Shown in pieces: positions 44,090 to 54,751 of a DNA stretch of 64,000 nt. Source of the DNA: Maniola hyperantus (Eukaryota; Arthropoda; Insecta; Lepidoptera; Nymphalidae). The notes under the pieces were generated by a model. The model was not told the origin of the DNA. It saw only the letters and a list, made by a program, of their open reading frames with translations, and ran no database searches. Location: positions 2,872,200 through 2,936,199 of the forward strand of contig NC_048562.1 in the NCBI RefSeq assembly GCF_902806685.2, written 5' to 3'. Made by a program: the position numbers and the translations under genes. How positions within the stretch are numbered: position 1 is the first letter of the stretch; every line of letters begins with the position of its first letter.

Positions 44090-46065
44090 TAGTGAGCGTG
44101 GCGCTCAGTTTTGACGGAAAATCAAAGAGTTCCCACGGGATGTGTAAAAACCTGAATTCACATGGATGAAGTCGCTAGCATCATCTAATGAAAAATGTTT
44201 CATTCATGCCAGTCCTTATGCCAAGTCAAGACTCTATCACCGATTCGGAAAGGAGACCTACTGAGAAAAGCCGGCATAAAACTCAGAAGTTGCTCTTTTC
44301 AAAAAGCTTTTTATTCATAGTCCTATTCGTCATACACACTGAGTTAAACGACACAAAATCCTGTTTCTTTGTTTAAAACCCTCGCTATCTCAGGAGCCTG
44401 CCTTCGCGGTGAAATCACACGTCTAAGAATGTTAAAAGCTAATCCTAGTCGCCTAAAAAAACATCGCATATCTCTCTAAAAGCTTGTTCGCGATAAACCT
44501 TTCCATTGCAAACTGAAAAAGGCGACCGTAATCAGTGCAGCGAAGCGAAAAGTAACTGTAGGAAAGTATACATGACCTGAGAAGGCCTGTATACAGCCAA
44601 GTCAAGCTCGCAGTATGACCGCAGCCGCCTTGCGGTCAAGGCTCCAGCCCAGTGTCTAGCGCGGAATTTAAAAAAAGTTGAATAAAAGCGCGCGCGTAAC
44701 TGTCAATGTCATTTTACTTTTTTTCGCCGCTAATTAAAAAAACTTTTCTTTTTTTTAAAGCCGCTTTCGGATTCTACGTTAACTGGATTTAAATAGTACG
44801 GATAACTGTATAGTGGCCGTGGATAATGAGTTCGTGATTGTGTGTAGTGGAGCCCGTTTAACAGGTGAATAATTTTAATTTTAAATTATTTAAAAAAATT
44901 ATGGGTATTTTATATGTCACGATTTATGGTCATAGACAATTTTTTTTTAATTTAAATTTGACAACGATTTTGTTTTGGAACCGTTGTAGTTAGTTTCAAA
45001 TTTAAATAAATTGAGAGTCATTTAAAAATTCTTAATCTTGTCTTAATTTATTTGCTCAAAAAAGTAAAGACATGGATGAAAGAGCTCGTTTTTATAGCTT
45101 TATCAGTGCTCAGCCGAGACCATCGGGAATAACGGCCCTGCAATCATAGGTTGTTGCTCTTCCTACTGGCCGCTCTACAGAAATAAAACCAGAATGTTTA
45201 TTAAAGGAAAGCCACAGCCTTTAACCTTCTACTTAGTTACTTTAACGAGCAAATTTATTATCACTATTACGTATATATTTACGTAGTTATTATCTAAACG
45301 CGATTAGAGTTAATTTATTTTTATGCTGAAAAAATAAATGTAGAGTTCTTTGTTAAATGCACCGAATTGAGAACCCCCTTTTTGGAAGTCGCTTAAAAAA
45401 GCAGTCAAAACATCGTAAGCTTTTTTAACCATTAATCAAAAAATAACTTTCTTGGTTGTACAATTTACAGACAAATTATATTTGTCTTAACTGTGGAATT
45501 ATATTATTTTTCAAGTAAATAGGCAAGGGCTTGACTGCAAAAATCACTAATTGAAAACATTCGAGAAAATTATTCTACGTAGTAAATTACGTGTTCTATC
45601 TAAGTAAGTAACGTTCGGGAAAATTGTGGGTATTATATTATTTTTATTGCAAAAACGATCTATAATTTTGATAGTTTGTAGTATTTAAAAAAAATTGATA
45701 AAAAATAACGCTATGTTTCTGAACGTCTTAATCCAATTTGCAACTAAAAAGTTGTGAAAAAAAAACTGCGGCCGGTCGTGAGTTTGTGTCGGTCGCGTTC
45801 CGTTGTGTAAATGTAGGTCAGTGAAATGAACGAAACACGGTCCCGTATGGAATCCGACCCGGACCGACCGCGGTCGATTTTGTCGCACCGACATGACATA
45901 CATTCTTTTATTATTTATTCTATATTCAAATTTATTTTTCGCGAGTCTTAAACTCGACCGTTTTTAAGAAACCAGTTGAATTCTTTGTTTTTTTTTTAAA
46001 TCAATTTTTGAGACAAAGAGACAAAGAAAAAATATCAAAGGAGAGCGAAATCGAAACGATTTTTT
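44090..46065. other. Non-coding interval upstream of the protease gene
   Basis: No coding exon identified. There is a GC-rich patch at 45768-45895 with several CGGTCG and CCGACC words in an AT-rich setting. A possible untranslated exon end lies at 44871-44872 (GTTTAACAG followed by GTGAAT), considered under findings. Confidence 0.4.
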
Positions 46066-46068
46066 TTG

Positions 46069-46225
46069 CGATCTCACCTGGTGATAAGTGATGATGCAGT
46101 CTAAGATGGAAACAGATTAACGTGGAAGGGGTATGGCAGTTTATGAAATGAAACCCATAACCCTTATCGGTTCGGCCCACACGGCATCGTACCGGAACGC
46201 TAAATCACTTGGCGCCACGGCTTTT
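46069..46225 (-). repeat. Family D SINE, partial
   Basis: GCGATCTCACCTGGTGATAA to GGCATCGTACCGGAACGCTA; the tRNA-like head is lost. Confidence 0.75.
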
Positions 46226-46304
46226 AATTTGATCAAAATATTTTTATTTCAACCGCATTGCAAGAAACTTGAAAATTTTATTTAAATCAACCATAAAAAG
46301 TTAT

Positions 46305-47630
46305 TTTTAGGGTTCCGTACCTCAAAAGGAAAAACGGAACCCTTACAGGATCACTTTGTTGTATGTCTGTCTGTCTGTCAAGAAACCTACAGGGTAGGTA
46401 CTTCCGGTTGACCTAGAATCATGAAATTTGGCAGGTAGGTAGGTCTTATAGCAGACATTCGGGGAAAAATCTGAAACCGTGAATTTGTAGTTACATCACA
46501 CAAAAAAAAAAATTAAATTGTGGTTGTGGCGGTTGCCACAATAGAACCTAGATGGCGCTGTTCAATCGATGACATAGTCCCGAACAAATGTACCGCCGAC
46601 AGTACTCGCACTAACAGAGTGTTCTGCAATCTGGACTATATATAGAAGTTTCAAGATACAACCGTCGGCCCAGCTGGCGCTACCGAGCACAACCAACCGC
46701 TCGGTGGGAGATCTCCCCTTTGGTACGGTCGAGCCTGCACACCGCTCCCGTACATTGGTGACCCCGACGTGATCAAGAGTGGTCGCACACTACAACAGCC
46801 GACGTTGATACAAGAGTGATCGCACACTAGAACAGCCGACGTCATCGAAGATCAACCGCACACCGCCGCACTCCGCACTGCGCACTCAACGTGATCAAGG
46901 GTGATCGCATACACCGCAACACCTTTGGATCACACACCGCAAGCCGACGTCTCCTCCAACTCCAAGTCTACAAGCAGCAACTGCAAGCACATCGAGGCCT
47001 GTAAGACGGATGTAGCCACAGCTTCGGGGCACAATAGCTCTGCACTCCATCACCAGCTACAAGCGTCCTGGTCTACCGCTTCTCTGGATGGTTAGCAGTC
47101 ATTGCCCTTCACACGCCTTCACGCTACAACGCCACCTCTCTTCACTGCTTCACACTACGCGGTCGTCTCGGAGGAGAGTGATGTGGCGGTTGCCACAATA
47201 GAACCTAGATGGCGCTGTTCAATCGATGACATAGTCCCGAACAAATGTACCGCCGACAGTACTCGCACTAACAGAGTGTTCTGCAATCTGGACTATATAT
47301 AGAAGTTTCAAGATACAACCGTCGGCCCAGCTGGCGCTACCGAGCACAACCAACCGCTCGGTGGGAGATCTCCCCTTTGGTACGGTCGAGCCTGCACACC
47401 GCTCCCGTACATGGTCATGAACTAATAATTAGTATTTTCAATTTTCAAAGTAAGATAACTATAGCGAGTGGGGTATCATATAAAAGGGCTTCACTTGTGC
47501 ATTCTGAAACAGATTTTTATTGATTTTTATGCATCATAGTTTTTGATTTATCGCGCAAAATGTCGAAAAAATACGACTGAAGTACGGAACCCTCGGTGCA
47601 CGAGTCTGGCTCGCACTTGGCTGGTTTTTT
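46305..47630 (-). repeat. Family A repeat interrupted by an LTR miniature element
   Basis: The first part, about 46305-46524, runs TACCTCAAAAGGAAAAACGG to AAATTGTGGT. The second, about 47412-47630, resumes TGGTCATGAACTAATAATTA and ends CTGGCTCGCACTTGGCTGG. Removing 46525-47411 and one TGGT restores a continuous family A copy like the one at 43.1-43.5 kb. Confidence 0.85.
46525..47411 (+). mobile_element. TRIM-like miniature LTR retrotransposon
   Basis: Two direct repeats of exactly 230 bp (46525-46754 and 47182-47411) start TGTGGCGGTTGCCACA and end CCGTACA, with the TG...CA ends of LTRs. One base after the left LTR, TGGTGACCCCGACGTGATC (46756-46774) looks like a tRNA primer-binding site. GGAGGAGAGTGA just before the right LTR is a polypurine tract. 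The 427-bp internal part has no gag or pol. A 4-bp duplication TGGT flanks it. The LTRs look nearly identical by eye, implying a recent insertion. Confidence 0.9.
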
Positions 47631-48014
47631 TAAAACAAAGGCGTAAGCTTTACGTTTTGAAACAGCGTTTAACTTTTAAAAAAAAGTAACACATAAAAAT
47701 CGGCAAAGGTTGACATTTATACAGCCAAGTATGTCATTAAATATTAAATTATCTTTGTATCGTAAGAATTTCACTGACATTTCATTTGACTTACTTTTAA
47801 GATAAGCTGAGATAAGCAGGTTCTTGAGGTCGTTAACATCGAAGCTTAGCTGGGAAACAGAAAGTATGGCCCCTGCCGTTATATAGACGTAGCGATGAAA
47901 GCCTGTCTTTGACATAGTGTCCTTATTTTTTGTTGTCGGCCTAATCTTTTACTCATTAATTTTATCGTCTCTTTTTTAATGAAATCGGTAAATCTTTATT
48001 TGATGCTGACCAAA

Positions 48015-48428
48015 ATATCAAAAACCGCCCAAGAGCGAGTCAGACTCGCGTAACGAGAGTTCCGTACTACAGTCGTATTTTTTCGACATTTTGCATTCAA
48101 AAACTATGATACATAAAAATAAATAAAAATCTGTGTTAGAATGCACAGGTGAAGCCTTTTCATAGTTATCTTACTTCGAAAATTGAAAATACTAATTTTT
48201 AGTTCACGACCTCAATTTTTTTGTGTGTGACGTAACCACAAATTAACGCTTTTTATATTTTTCCCCTAATGTCTGCTATAAGATCTACCTACCTGCCAAA
48301 TTTCATGATTCTTTCTAGGTCAACGGGAAGTACCCTGTAGATTTCTTGACAGACCGACAGATAGGCAGAAAACAAAGTGATCGTATAAGGGTTCCGTTTT
48401 TCCTTTTGAGGTACGGAACCCTAAAAAT
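48015..48428 (+). repeat. Family A repeat, full length
   Basis: The best plus-strand copy: AACCGCCCAAGAGCGAGTCA, ATTTTTTCGACATTTTGC, CCTACCTGCCAAATTTCATG, GGTCAACGGGAAGTACCC, and the end TTTTGAGGTACGGAACCCTA. Confidence 0.85.
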
Positions 48429-49324
48429 ATTATTCTGTAGGAAATATAGATGACCTACCTACTTCATCATGAATTCATGATCAACCCATTGCCGCCCCAC
48501 TACTGAGCACAGGTCTGCTCTCAGAATGAGTAGGGAGGGAGAATGAGATGTTTTATTTTAATTTCTTAAAGCGCACATAACTTCGAAAATTTAGAGGAAC
48601 CAACAAACAGACACTCTCGTATAATTATAGTGGTGACTGATGATACTCGTGAAGACATGAAAAATTAATAAGTAGAAAACTAAGTATATAATATAAAGTC
48701 AGCTCACGAACAAACTATTAATGTAATAGGCAAATTACATGCTTCCTAGCAAGTAAGCGTTGCTCGTAGATAATAATAATCGTCCTTTCTAATATGAATT
48801 ACTAGCAGTTGCCCGCAACATCGTCCGCGTAAATTTTCTAGTTTCTCATGAGATCAGAAATTTTCCAGCTGCATAAGGCCTCACTTATCTACTCACTCAG
48901 TCTCACCTTAAAGTACGGAATACCTAAACACCGATATTCATATCTCTAACTTCAAAAACATAGGACTGTCATATTATAACCTTTCTACCACCATTTTACC
49001 CTTTTAGGGGTTGGATTTTCGTAAATAAGTCTTAGCTGACACCTACCCTCTAGAGGGAACCTACCTTCCAAACTTCAAGTTAAAAATAACAATAATGAAA
49101 ACTTTCCCATACAAACTTTCATCCCCTATTTTACCACCCTTTCCTTTTGAGGTACAGAACCCTAAAAAAGAGAAAACCCTAGAGACACTATATAATTTTA
49201 AAATAAGCGTTATCATATCAATTGATTTCCATTTTGCGTGGTTTCACAACCTTACAACCATTATACGGGTGCGTTACAAAATCATCATTTGCATAATAAT
49301 CTGCCTATATTATGTAGATGCATT

Positions 49325-49500
49325 TTTTTTTAAGAATATTAGCCATGTTAAATGACTAATATTCCCCTTTCCTCTCCAATTAAGCGTCAGGCTTGTGCTA
49401 GGAGTGGGTACGACAATTAAATAGTGCAACGGGCGGGGTTTGAACCGTCGACCTTTCGGTTTTCAGTCCACTCCTATACCGGTTGAGCTATTGAGGCTCA
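49325..49500 (-). repeat. Family E tRNA-derived SINE
   Basis: TTAAGAATATTAGCCATG at left; GGGGTTTGAACCGTCGACCT and GAGCTATTGAGGCTCA (the reversed tRNA-like head) at right. Confidence 0.85.
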
Positions 49501-49572
49501 TTTCCCGATGAGACGTATCTATCGATAAATTATTTTTGGTTTTTTCTATAAGTAGGTACCTACTCGTACTTA

Positions 49573-49735
49573 CAGTACGCGGCCAAATATAATGAACATC
49601 GATCTTTAGAAGGAGATAGCAGATTTGTAGAGCACTGTCTCGGTCGTTGAGACCGACAAAACGTCATATGGGTATGAGTGACAGAGACAACGATCTACAA
49701 ACCTGAAATGTCATTCTAAAGACCGATGTTTACCG
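49573..49735. mobile_element. Family H foldback MITE
   Basis: AACATCGATCTTTAGAAGG mirrors TCATTCTAAAGACCGATGTT. GTTGAGACCGACAAAACG lies in the centre. Confidence 0.75.
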
Positions 49736-50194
49736 ACCCATACCTACCTAGCCGGGATCGAAGCCAGGATCCTCGGAACAGGAGGTCGACGCCTCACTCA
49801 CTAGGCTATCAACCACTCTTAAGATAATTGGGCGTCAAAAATAGGTAATTGTTTTCAAAATGCAATAGGTACTTAACAAAAAGTCTCACAATTATAACCT
49901 CAGGAAAAAATAACTGTAGTGCGCATATAAAACCATATTATTAACATACAATGCGCAAAAAAATCTTTGTAGGCCGAGAGACGGTCGTGAGACTTGCCAT
50001 TGGTCGAATACATCAAAATAATGGAGGTATATTATATTCAGTTTTATTTAATTATTATTATTACATATCTATTATTAATTGCTCTCACGCCCGTGTGCAA
50101 AATAGATACATATAAAAGCCAAAAGAGTTATAATATACTTACATACACAAAAATAAATAAACTTATATACACATTACATAAATACATATTTGCA

Positions 50195-50600
50195 ACGGGC
50201 GGAGGATTACACCCCGGCAAGGGAGACCAAACGGCCGGGGATCAGGGCGACAGGTTAAGAAACCGGCGGACTATCCTAGCCGAGTCAAGCAAGACCGCTT
50301 TTTGCATCCTGGCTACGAGCGAACTGCCACGGAAACCCAGTCGCCTCAGATGTTGAGCGAGGCTGACTGGGATCAACCCATTCGCAGATATGACGATTGG
50401 GATGATTTCAGTGGACTCCACATGCCACATGTCGGAAACCTCGAGAGCCAGATCGAGATACTTGCGCTTTTTCTCCGTCTCAGCTCTCACGAGGTTCTCG
50501 TCATACGGAATGGTGATGTCCACCAAAAACACCCTCGACTGTGCCCGGTCCACCACCACGATGTCAGGCTTATTCGCAAGAATAGTCGGGTTAAATAAGG
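50195..50600 (-). pseudogene. LINE ORF2 C-terminal fragment
   Basis: On the minus strand from about 50597 the frame reads NPTILANKPDIVVVDRAQ, then VFLVDITIPYDENLV and VISANGLIPVSLAQHLRRLG, ending near 50242. I know this module as the C-terminal end of non-LTR retrotransposon polyproteins in insects. No RT core is nearby, so it is a 5'-truncated remnant. The LINE family is not assigned. Confidence 0.7.
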
Positions 50601-50650
50601 TAGCCCTATTTTTCTATGATTTCACGTTACCATAGCCTAATATTTGACAC

Positions 50651-50872
50651 TAGCTTATGCTCGCGACTTCGTCCGCGTGGACTACACAAATTTCAAACCC
50701 CTATTTCACCCCTTTAGGGGTTGAATTTTCAAAAATCCTTTCTTAGCGGATGCCAGATTCATAATAGCTATCTGCATGCCAAATTTCAGCCCGATCCATC
50801 CAGTAGTTTGAGCTGTGCGTTGATAGATCAGTCAGTCAGTCAGTCACCTTTTCCTTTTATATATTTAGATAG
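50651..50872 (+). repeat. Family C repeat, full length
   Basis: From CTAGCTTATGCTCGCGACTT through CTGCATGCCAAATTTCAGCC to CAGTCAGTCAGTCACC and TTTTATATATTTAGA. One of the best copies. Confidence 0.88.
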
Positions 50873-51132
50873 ATACACCAGTATACGTTCCCTCACTCTA
50901 GTTCACTCTGCTATCGTAATAATATGCTTAGGTCATCTCTGGGACTATATTTTGTGTGCTGATAAGAGATTCATATCACGTTACAGCGTAAAATCGGATG
51001 CAATAAGTGCGGAAGTTTGTGTTTAGGAAACAAAATGGCGTACAATTTGTATTTTTAATTTCGAATAGATAAAAAAAACCGGTCAAGTGCGAGTCGGACT
51101 CGCACACGAAGGGTTCCGTACCAATAGATTTT

Positions 51133-51500
51133 TTATAGGGTTTTAATAGAGATAGCGAGCAAACGAGCAGGCGGGTCACCTGATGTTAAGTGATTACCGC
51201 CGCCCATGAACATTTGCAGCACCAGAGGAACTGCCGATGCGTTGCCAGCCTTTTAGGAATTCGTACCTATAATAAGTACATAAGTAGATAATTATTATTT
51301 ACTAGCTGCCCCGGCGAACTTCGTACCGCCTAACAGTCGATTCTTTTTCAGGATTTTTTTTTTAAATTTTCTCTCCGTGAGAACCATCCTCGAACGTCAA
51401 GGAACATTATAAAAAAAGAATTAGCAAAATCGGTTCAGCTCTTCTAGAGATTTGCGATCAGCAACACATTCAGCGATTCATTTTTTTATATAGAAGTTTT
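51133..51500 (+). repeat. Family N fragment followed by family L repeat
   Basis: 51133-51260 (GATAGCGAGCAAACGAGCAG, CCGCCGCCCATGAACATTTG) recurs at 54036-54155. 51300-51500 (CCCCGGCGAACTTCGTACCG) is a family L copy, which starts again at 51851. Confidence 0.75.
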
Positions 51501-51732
51501 TGTTACAAGTGAAAGCGATTTCCAATAAAAAAGTACTAGTTGGAACATCATAACATTATGAGAGAGATTGAATTAAATTAATTAATGCCACATTAGCGAG
51601 GTACCGTTAGGGTAATGGACGTATATGGCACGAGGAATCTATACCGACCAGTTCTGGGCGCCTTCCGAGAGAAATTGTTTTGCGCTAGTACTTATAGGTG
51701 TACCTATAATAAGTACATAGATATTTATCTGC

Positions 51733-51905
51733 TTGAGGTCTTTTGACTTTACTGCTCAAGTATTACAGGCGCTGGGATGACCTAACTAGGTCTAACTGGT
51801 AATGTGTGGCACAGCTTTAAAAAATAAACGTTTTTTCTTTCTTATTATTTACTAGCTGCCCCGGCGAACTTCGTACCGCCTAACAGTCGATTCAAATTAA
51901 CTAAA
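51733..51905 (+). repeat. Family M tail and family L start
   Basis: 51733-51845 matches 17335-17455, ending in AAAAAATAAACG. 51851-51900 is the start of a truncated family L copy. Confidence 0.65.
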
Positions 51906-52054
51906 TTAGATAAAAACTACAGTTAAAATCTAAGCAACCCGATTACCGGCCGTAACGGCTTCGAGCGTGTAAAATGTCATCAATAGCGACTCGCCCCGGT
52001 TTCGCACGGATAGCTTATTTTAATATTCGTAGGAAGCTAATTTTTTTTGAAAAT

Positions 52055-52316
52055 ATAGCCTACTGATGATACTGACTTCGTCTGCGTGGACTTGTTTCTA
52101 AAAAAAAATCCCGTGGGAACTCTTTGATTTTCCGGGATAAAAAGTAGCCTCATTCTACAGGTCTTTAACTATACCCATGCAAAAAATCACGTCAATCCGT
52201 TGCACCGTTGCGACGTGATTGAAGGACGAACCCACAAACCGATAAATGAATAAACCAACAAACTAGTAAACCAATAAACAAACACACTTTCGCATTTATA
52301 ATATGGGTAGTGATAT
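52055..52316 (+). repeat. Family B repeat
   Basis: ACTTCGTCTGCGTGGACTTG, TTGATTTTCCGGGATAAAAA, CCGTTGCGACGTGATTGAAG and an AAACCAACAAAC-type spacer before TTTATAATATGGGTAGTGA. Confidence 0.8.
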
Positions 52317-52398
52317 CGTCGATTCAGGATCAAACTGAGAGTTCTCTCACTCTAGTTCACTCTGTTAAAGATAATAGATATAGGTAGTATTTAACACT

Positions 52399-52557
52399 GG
52401 AATTCATAGTCAAGGTAGGGGCTTCTTTAGAGTACCATTTAGATGACATTTGTCATATTCAACCTTGGTTGAATATGACACAGTTGTCGTTTGAATAGTT
52501 CCACAAGGAAGCCCTTATCTATCCATACTCCATACTAAAATTATAAATGCGAAAGTG

Positions 52558-52590
<33 letters not shown>

Positions 52591-52820
52591 TGAACGGATG
52601 GGCCGTGAAAGGCTAACAGACAGTGCTAGCCTTCACGGCCCATCCGTTCAACCGATTTTGACGAAATTTGGTACAGCGATAGCTTGCATCCCAGGGAAGG
52701 ACATAGGCTACTTTTATCCTGGAAAATCAAAGAGTTCCCACGGGATTTTTGAAAACCTAATCCACGCGGACGAAGTCGCGGGCATGAGCTAGTCTTGACT
52801 ATGAATTCCAGTGTAAGTAG
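52399..52820. mobile_element. Family J foldback MITE split by a family B copy
   Basis: The left end ACACTGGAATTCATAGTCAA mirrors the right end TTGACTATGAATTCCAGTGT. Near the right end the element is interrupted by a minus-strand family B copy at about 52520-52793. The centre is a perfect palindrome (TGTCATATTCAACC mirrored by GGTTGAATATGACA, about 52456-52484). Confidence 0.8.
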
Positions 52821-53035
52821 GTATTTATTGTATGTAAGATGGTCCGTCATTTAGTAATGCTAGAATACGTAATCGGCGATAATTTGTAATTTGGTCAGCG
52901 TATGTGTGCCAGACTACCGTTAGAGCGCGGCGGGACGTGTGAAAGTTGTACTGGAGCCTTGTATACTGCGGCGAGAAGATCGCATTCCGTTGCTATGGAA
53001 ACGATCCCGACTTTGCCTGCCTCATCTTCCTTAGG

Positions 53036-53346
53036 GTGAGATCTATAGAGCGTACTCTGACTTAGCTTAGACTTAAGACAGAGTTAAAACGAGAGAGAGC
53101 TATATCTCTCACATTAGCCATGTTAAATGACAAATATTCCCTTTTCCTCTCCAACTAAGCGTAAAGCTTGTGCTAGGAGTAGGTACGACAATAGTGCAAA
53201 CGAGCGGGGTTTGAACCGTCAACCTTTCGGTTTTCAGTCCACTCCTTTATCCGTTGAGCTATTGAGGCTCTATCTTATTAAATCTGTCTCGTTTTAACTC
53301 AATCTTCAGTCTGAGCAAAGTCAAAGAGCGCTCTATAGATCTCAGC
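53036..53346. mobile_element. Family I foldback MITE split by a family E SINE
   Basis: The outer arms GAGATCTATAGAGCG and CGCTCTATAGATCTC are mirrored, and the inner GAGTTAAAACGAGA has its mirror TCTCGTTTTAACTC. A minus-strand family E SINE occupies about 53113-53273. Removing the SINE restores a structure like 32868-33020. Confidence 0.8.
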
Positions 53347-53464
53347 CTTAAAGCAGGGTACTCACTAGCCGTGTAGCATGTAACGAATCTGATACTGTAT
53401 CAACCCGCAAATGCGGGTATGGTTCATCCACGGTCACCGCGTATCCAGCTACGAGCTACAATAC

Positions 53465-53625
53465 GCGTACAAAAGTAATGTACATCGACCTTTAGAAGGA
53501 GATAGCAGATTTGTAGAGCACTGTCTCGGTCGTTGAGACCGCCAAAACGTCATAATATGAGTCGCAGAGACAACGCTCTACAAAGTCTAAATGTCATTAT
53601 AAAGACCGACGTACACTGCGAGCCG
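53465..53625. mobile_element. Family H foldback MITE
   Basis: GTACATCGACCTTTAGAAGG mirrors TTATAAAGACCGACGTAC; the centre GTTGAGACCGCCAAAACG is shared with the copy at 49.6 kb. Confidence 0.75.
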
Positions 53626-53659
53626 CGTTTGTGTTCGCAGTGGTCATTGAGAACTTAAT

Positions 53660-53969
53660 TAAGGATTTTTTGAAAATTCAACCCCTAAAGGGATAAAACA
53701 GGGGTTTGAAATTTGTGTAGTCCACGAGGACGAAGTCACGAGCAAAAGCTAATCTAAATATATAAAAGGAAAAGGTGACTGACTGACTGATCTATCAATG
53801 CACAGCTCAAACTACTCAACGGATCGAGCTGAAATTTGGCATGTAGATAGCTGTTATGACGTAGGCATCCGCTAAGAAAGGATTTTTGAAAATTCAACCC
53901 CTAAGGGCGTGAAATAGGGGTTTGAATTTGTGTAGTCCACGCGGACGAAGTCACGAGCATAAGCTAATA
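53660..53969 (-). repeat. Two family C repeats head to tail
   Basis: A partial minus-strand copy (about 53660-53752) and a full one (about 53753-53969) follow each other directly in the same orientation. Both end in a GACGAAGTCACGAGCA word. Confidence 0.8.
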
Positions 53970-54035
53970 CTGTATAAAAAGGGTGGTACCCCCTAAGCAT
54001 GAAATAAAATCAACAATTTTTTTTTTGTTTTTTAA

Positions 54036-54155
54036 ATAGAGATAGCGAGCAAACGAGCAGGCGGGTCACCTGATGTTAAGTGACTACCGCCGCCCATGAA
54101 CATTTGCAGCACCAGAGGAACCGCCGATGCGTTGCCGGCCTTTTAGGAATCTGTT
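54036..54155 (+). repeat. Family N fragment
   Basis: Nearly identical to 51133-51250: GCGAGCAAACGAGCAGGCGG, CACCTGATGTTAAGTGACTA, GCCGATGCGTTGCCGGCCTT. Confidence 0.8.
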
Positions 54156-54394
54156 GGTCCGCCCCTTGAATAACCCCATGTTGTAATCTAGTGGGAACAA
54201 AATAAACAGCTAAAAACCACGAGTTGGCGAGCTATAATGGGACAGAGGAGCCTACAATTATAACTGTGCCAGGACATCTTCCGCAATGCTGCGGCTAACA
54301 TCTTAACGGTCGACTCATTGCCCTAGGCCCTAGCGGTACTTTAGGGCGGCTTTCCATAGCCCTTTCTTAGATATAGCTATACGAGTTAGCAATT

Positions 54395-54725
54395 CATGTG
54401 TTATGCTCACGACTTCATCCGTGTGGACTACTTCAAACCCTTATTTCACTCCCTTAAGGGGTTGAATTTCACCTTTTCCTTTTATATGTAAATTTAGATT
54501 AGCTTATGCTCGCCACTAAGTCCGCGTGGACTACACAGATATCAAACCCCTCTTTCACCCCCTTAGGGGTTGGATTTCCAAAAACCCTTTCTTAGCGGAT
54601 GCCTACATCATAATAGCTATCTGCATGCCAAATTTCAGCCCGATTCGTCCAGTAGTTTGAGCTGTGCGTTGATAGATCAGTCACTCAGTCAGTCAGTCAA
54701 CTTTTTCTTTTATATATTTAGATAT
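54395..54725 (+). repeat. Two family C repeats head to tail before protease exon 1
   Basis: An internally deleted copy (about 54395-54497) and a complete one (about 54498-54722) lie in tandem. The second ends about 30 bp before the acceptor of the first protease coding exon. Confidence 0.82.
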
Positions 54726-54751
54726 TAAAACTGTCTTCTCTTTTGTTACAG

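Noticed and set aside
44188..44376. 62-codon frame after the oxidase gene
   Set aside because: It has no recognisable motif, no splice or promoter context, and begins in repeat-like sequence (CACATGGATGAAGTCG).
45685..45903. 72-codon minus-strand frame over the GC-rich patch
   Set aside because: Its composition changes abruptly within the frame and it shows no domain; the patch itself is recorded as a finding.
46901..47302. Two small frames inside the LTR miniature element
   Set aside because: One overlaps the second LTR and neither shows gag, protease or RT motifs; they are chance frames.
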